This document shows, one piece after another, positions 6,551 through 7,517 of a stretch of DNA of 7,517 nt. The position numbers and the translations under genes were made by a program. Numbering within the stretch: the first letter of the stretch is position 1; each line of letters starts with the position of its first letter. Below the pieces are notes generated by a model, which worked only from the letters and a program-made list of their open reading frames with translations, had not been told where the DNA came from and made no database searches. Origin of the DNA: Actinomycetota bacterium (GTDB lineage Bacteria > Actinomycetota > Acidimicrobiia > Spongiisociales > UBA5794); assembly GCA_003648875.1 (NCBI GenBank), contig QMQC01000077.1:1-7517 (forward strand), given 5' to 3'.

Positions 6551-7063
6551 TCAGCCGAGCTCCCTCAGGAACGCTTCATCGGTTTCGAACGCGAGCGGAG
6601 GTAGATCGTCGAGATTGAACCATCCAACTTCATCGGCATCGTCTCCTGCCTCGAGACTCCCACCAGTCACTGTGGCGGCGAACCAGATGCCCACGGTCAG
6701 CTTGGCAGGATCATGGAAGTTCGAAGCAGCGAACACGACATCACCAATGTCAGCGATCAGACCAGTCTCTTCGAAGAGTTCACGAGCAGCGGCCTCTCGT
6801 ACGTCCTCGCCGTAGTCGACGTACCCGGCGGGAATCGACCAAAACCCAGCTCTCGTCGCTGTTGGGCCCCTCCGCACCATGAGCAGTTCGGCGTTATCGT
6901 TGAACACGACAACGGCCGCGCCGACACCGGGGTTCCGCCAGTGGATGAAACCGCACGATGGACACTTCGTCCGCTCACCACCCTGGATGGTCACGTTTGC
7001 AAGCTCGGTTGTGCAGTGGGGACAGTATGTGTACTCGCCCGGCCATGCATGGGTGTGAGACAT
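6551..7063 (-). CDS. NUDIX hydrolase with N-terminal zinc ribbon
   Basis: The ATG at 7063 gives 170 residues; a GTG 36 bp upstream would only add a non-conserved leader. The protein starts with a zinc ribbon, YCPHC then KCPSC about 20 residues later. The NUDIX fold follows with a perfect box: G-YVDYG-E-DVREAAA-RE-L-F-EE-T-G-L, matching GX5EX7REUXEEXGU, so the Mg-binding glutamates are intact. Enzymes of this kind cleave nucleoside diphosphates linked to another moiety, such as ADP-ribose, NADH or oxidised nucleotides. The zinc ribbon recalls NudC (NADH pyrophosphatase), but the SQPWPFPxS motif of NudC is absent after the box (ASNFHDPAKLTVGIWF instead), so the ADP-ribose pyrophosphatase-like COG1051 group is a better general assignment. 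The exact substrate is unknown. It is cytosolic. No Shine-Dalgarno sequence precedes the start. Confidence 0.93.
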   Translation of the reverse strand: MSHTHAWPGEYTYCPHCTTELANVTIQGGERTKCPSCGFIHWRNPGVGAAVVVFNDNAELLMVRRGPTATRAGFWSIPAGYVDYGEDVREAAARELFEETGLIADIGDVVFAASNFHDPAKLTVGIWFAATVTGGSLEAGDDADEVGWFNLDDLPPLAFETDEAFLRELG

Positions 7064-7078
7064 CGGGTCAGTCTGGCA
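7064..7078 (-). promoter_or_regulatory. Candidate leaderless extended -10 element of the NUDIX gene
   Basis: On the minus strand TGC-CAGACT places a -10-like hexamer (7075-7070), one base from TAGACT, 6 nt before the ATG. With no ribosome binding site present this fits leaderless transcription from the start codon. No -35 box is obvious. Low-information motif, so inference only. Confidence 0.3.
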
Positions 7079-7141
7079 CAGCACCGTCGCACCTACCACG
7101 CCCGATCAAGCGCGCACAAAGCTACGATCAGTTCGACCACG

Positions 7142-7172
7142 AAACCGTTTCGAGATTCGAGGCAAACCGTTT
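7142..7172. repeat. Paired AAACCGTTT near-palindromes, 22 bp apart
   Basis: AAACCGTTT occurs at 7142-7150 and again at 7164-7172. Each is an odd palindrome (AAAC-C-GTTT); the first extends to GAAACCGTTTC (7141-7151). Centre-to-centre distance is 22 bp, close to two helical turns, as for dimeric regulator sites bound on one face of DNA. The pair lies about 80-110 bp upstream of the NUDIX start and downstream of the MFS gene. No regulator gene is in the window, so the binding protein is unknown. Confidence 0.4.
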
Positions 7173-7297
7173 TAGCGACTTCGTCGAAGCGGTCCATGAG
7201 CTATGGGACCGCCGGGTGTCGAGTTCTGACTGGCGCCACACGCCCTTGGATGTGGAAGAAACCAGCAGACAAGGATCATCGGCCGTCCCGGAATCGG

Positions 7298-7517
7298 TCA
7301 CGTCGTTCCTGCGGCTCGGGAAGTCGGCTGGACCTCCTGTTCCCAAACACGGTCCGCCCACAGGTAGAAGATGAATGCGATCCCGCATCCGAGAGCGCCG
7401 GCAGTCGCAAGCGGGATGATGGTGCCGTCGTAAGCAGCATCGATGATGGCTCCGACCACCGCTCCGCCAAGCGTCGAGATCGTTCCGATCACGGCGGCAG
7501 CGGTACCGGCGGACTCT
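7298..7517 (-). CDS. Bcr/CflA-type MFS multidrug efflux transporter, C-terminal fragment (5' part beyond window)
   Basis: The minus-strand frame is open from the right edge to a TGA at 7300-7298, giving the last 72 residues of a membrane protein; a GTG at 7492 is internal. The fragment begins ESAGTAAAVIGTISTLGG, which matches the conserved AGTA(S/A)A-hydrophobic-GG region before the penultimate helix of Bcr/CflA drug exporters. It continues through GAIIDAAYDGTIIPL into a last helix (ATAGALGCGIAFIFYLWA) and a short polar cytoplasmic tail with RVWEQE. Such proteins use the proton gradient to export drugs or small metabolites from the inner membrane. The substrate cannot be judged from this part. 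The NUDIX gene follows 234 bp downstream on the same strand. Confidence 0.8.
   Translation of the reverse strand, partial: ESAGTAAAVIGTISTLGGAVVGAIIDAAYDGTIIPLATAGALGCGIAFIFYLWADRVWEQEVQPTSRAAGTT

Larger units (their letters stand above)
7064..7297. other. Intergenic region between NUDIX and MFS genes
   Basis: This 234-bp stretch holds the candidate NUDIX promoter and the paired AAACCGTTT motif. The plus-strand frame in phase with 7108 reads somewhat like protein (RFEANRFSDF, VEAVHELWDRR) but has no ATG, GTG or TTG start within the gap, so I do not call a gene. No clear terminator follows the MFS stop codon. Confidence 0.4.

Noticed and set aside
6212..6604. Plus-strand open frame with a GGPGGTRTHT-like start
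   Set aside because: This is the well-known false protein read antisense through a tRNA gene; it covers the tRNA-Lys here.
7430..7492. GTG at 7492 as the start of a 64-residue small membrane protein
   Set aside because: The frame remains open to the window edge and the upstream codons (ESAGTAAA) complete a conserved Bcr/CflA motif, so this is the tail of a larger transporter.

Overview
The window looks like ordinary chromosome from a moderately high-GC actinobacterium. I lean towards the Acidimicrobiia or a related marine or soil lineage. The reasons are the GC-rich codon use with GTG starts, a tRNA gene without an encoded CCA end, a Xaa-Pro aminopeptidase with a long insert between its last two metal ligands, genes without a Shine-Dalgarno sequence but with a TANNNT-like box 6-7 nt before the start (leaderless style), and a secreted cupredoxin-FN3 protein. 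This assignment rests on family knowledge and by-eye composition; no search was run.

Layout, left to right. Bases 1-1187 (+) are the 3' part of a coiled-coil protein gene: three 210-bp (70-residue) tandem units, then a disordered acidic region with a run of 12 aspartates, then a short basic tail. It converges on a complete M24B Xaa-Pro aminopeptidase gene (1251-2702, -). Upstream on the same strand is a fused acyl-CoA transferase of the YdiF/propionate CoA-transferase type with a C-terminal extension (2824-4749, -). Next comes a secreted cupredoxin-like protein with an FN3 domain (4903-6063, -), then tRNA-Lys(UUU) (6259-6331, -), then a zinc-ribbon NUDIX hydrolase (6551-7063, -). The window ends inside the 3' part of a Bcr/CflA-type MFS efflux transporter gene (7298 to the right edge, -). 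Everything except the coiled-coil gene is on the minus strand. The gaps are 63-234 bp, so these are probably mostly separate transcription units and not one operon. No stretch over 300 bp lacks a gene.

I see no obvious shared pathway: peptide turnover, CoA-ester metabolism, an extracytoplasmic metal-site protein, nucleotide clean-up and drug efflux sit side by side. I found no mobile element, CRISPR array, toxin-antitoxin pair or defence gene. The points most worth a second look are residue-level. The CoA-transferase has Asp where the family has its covalent catalytic Glu. The cupredoxin-like domain has Arg where the C-x2-H copper histidine should be, while its predicted mature N-terminus begins His-His. 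The coiled-coil protein has an exact 70-residue tandem repeat built from 35-residue halves. A paired AAACCGTTT motif lies upstream of the NUDIX gene.
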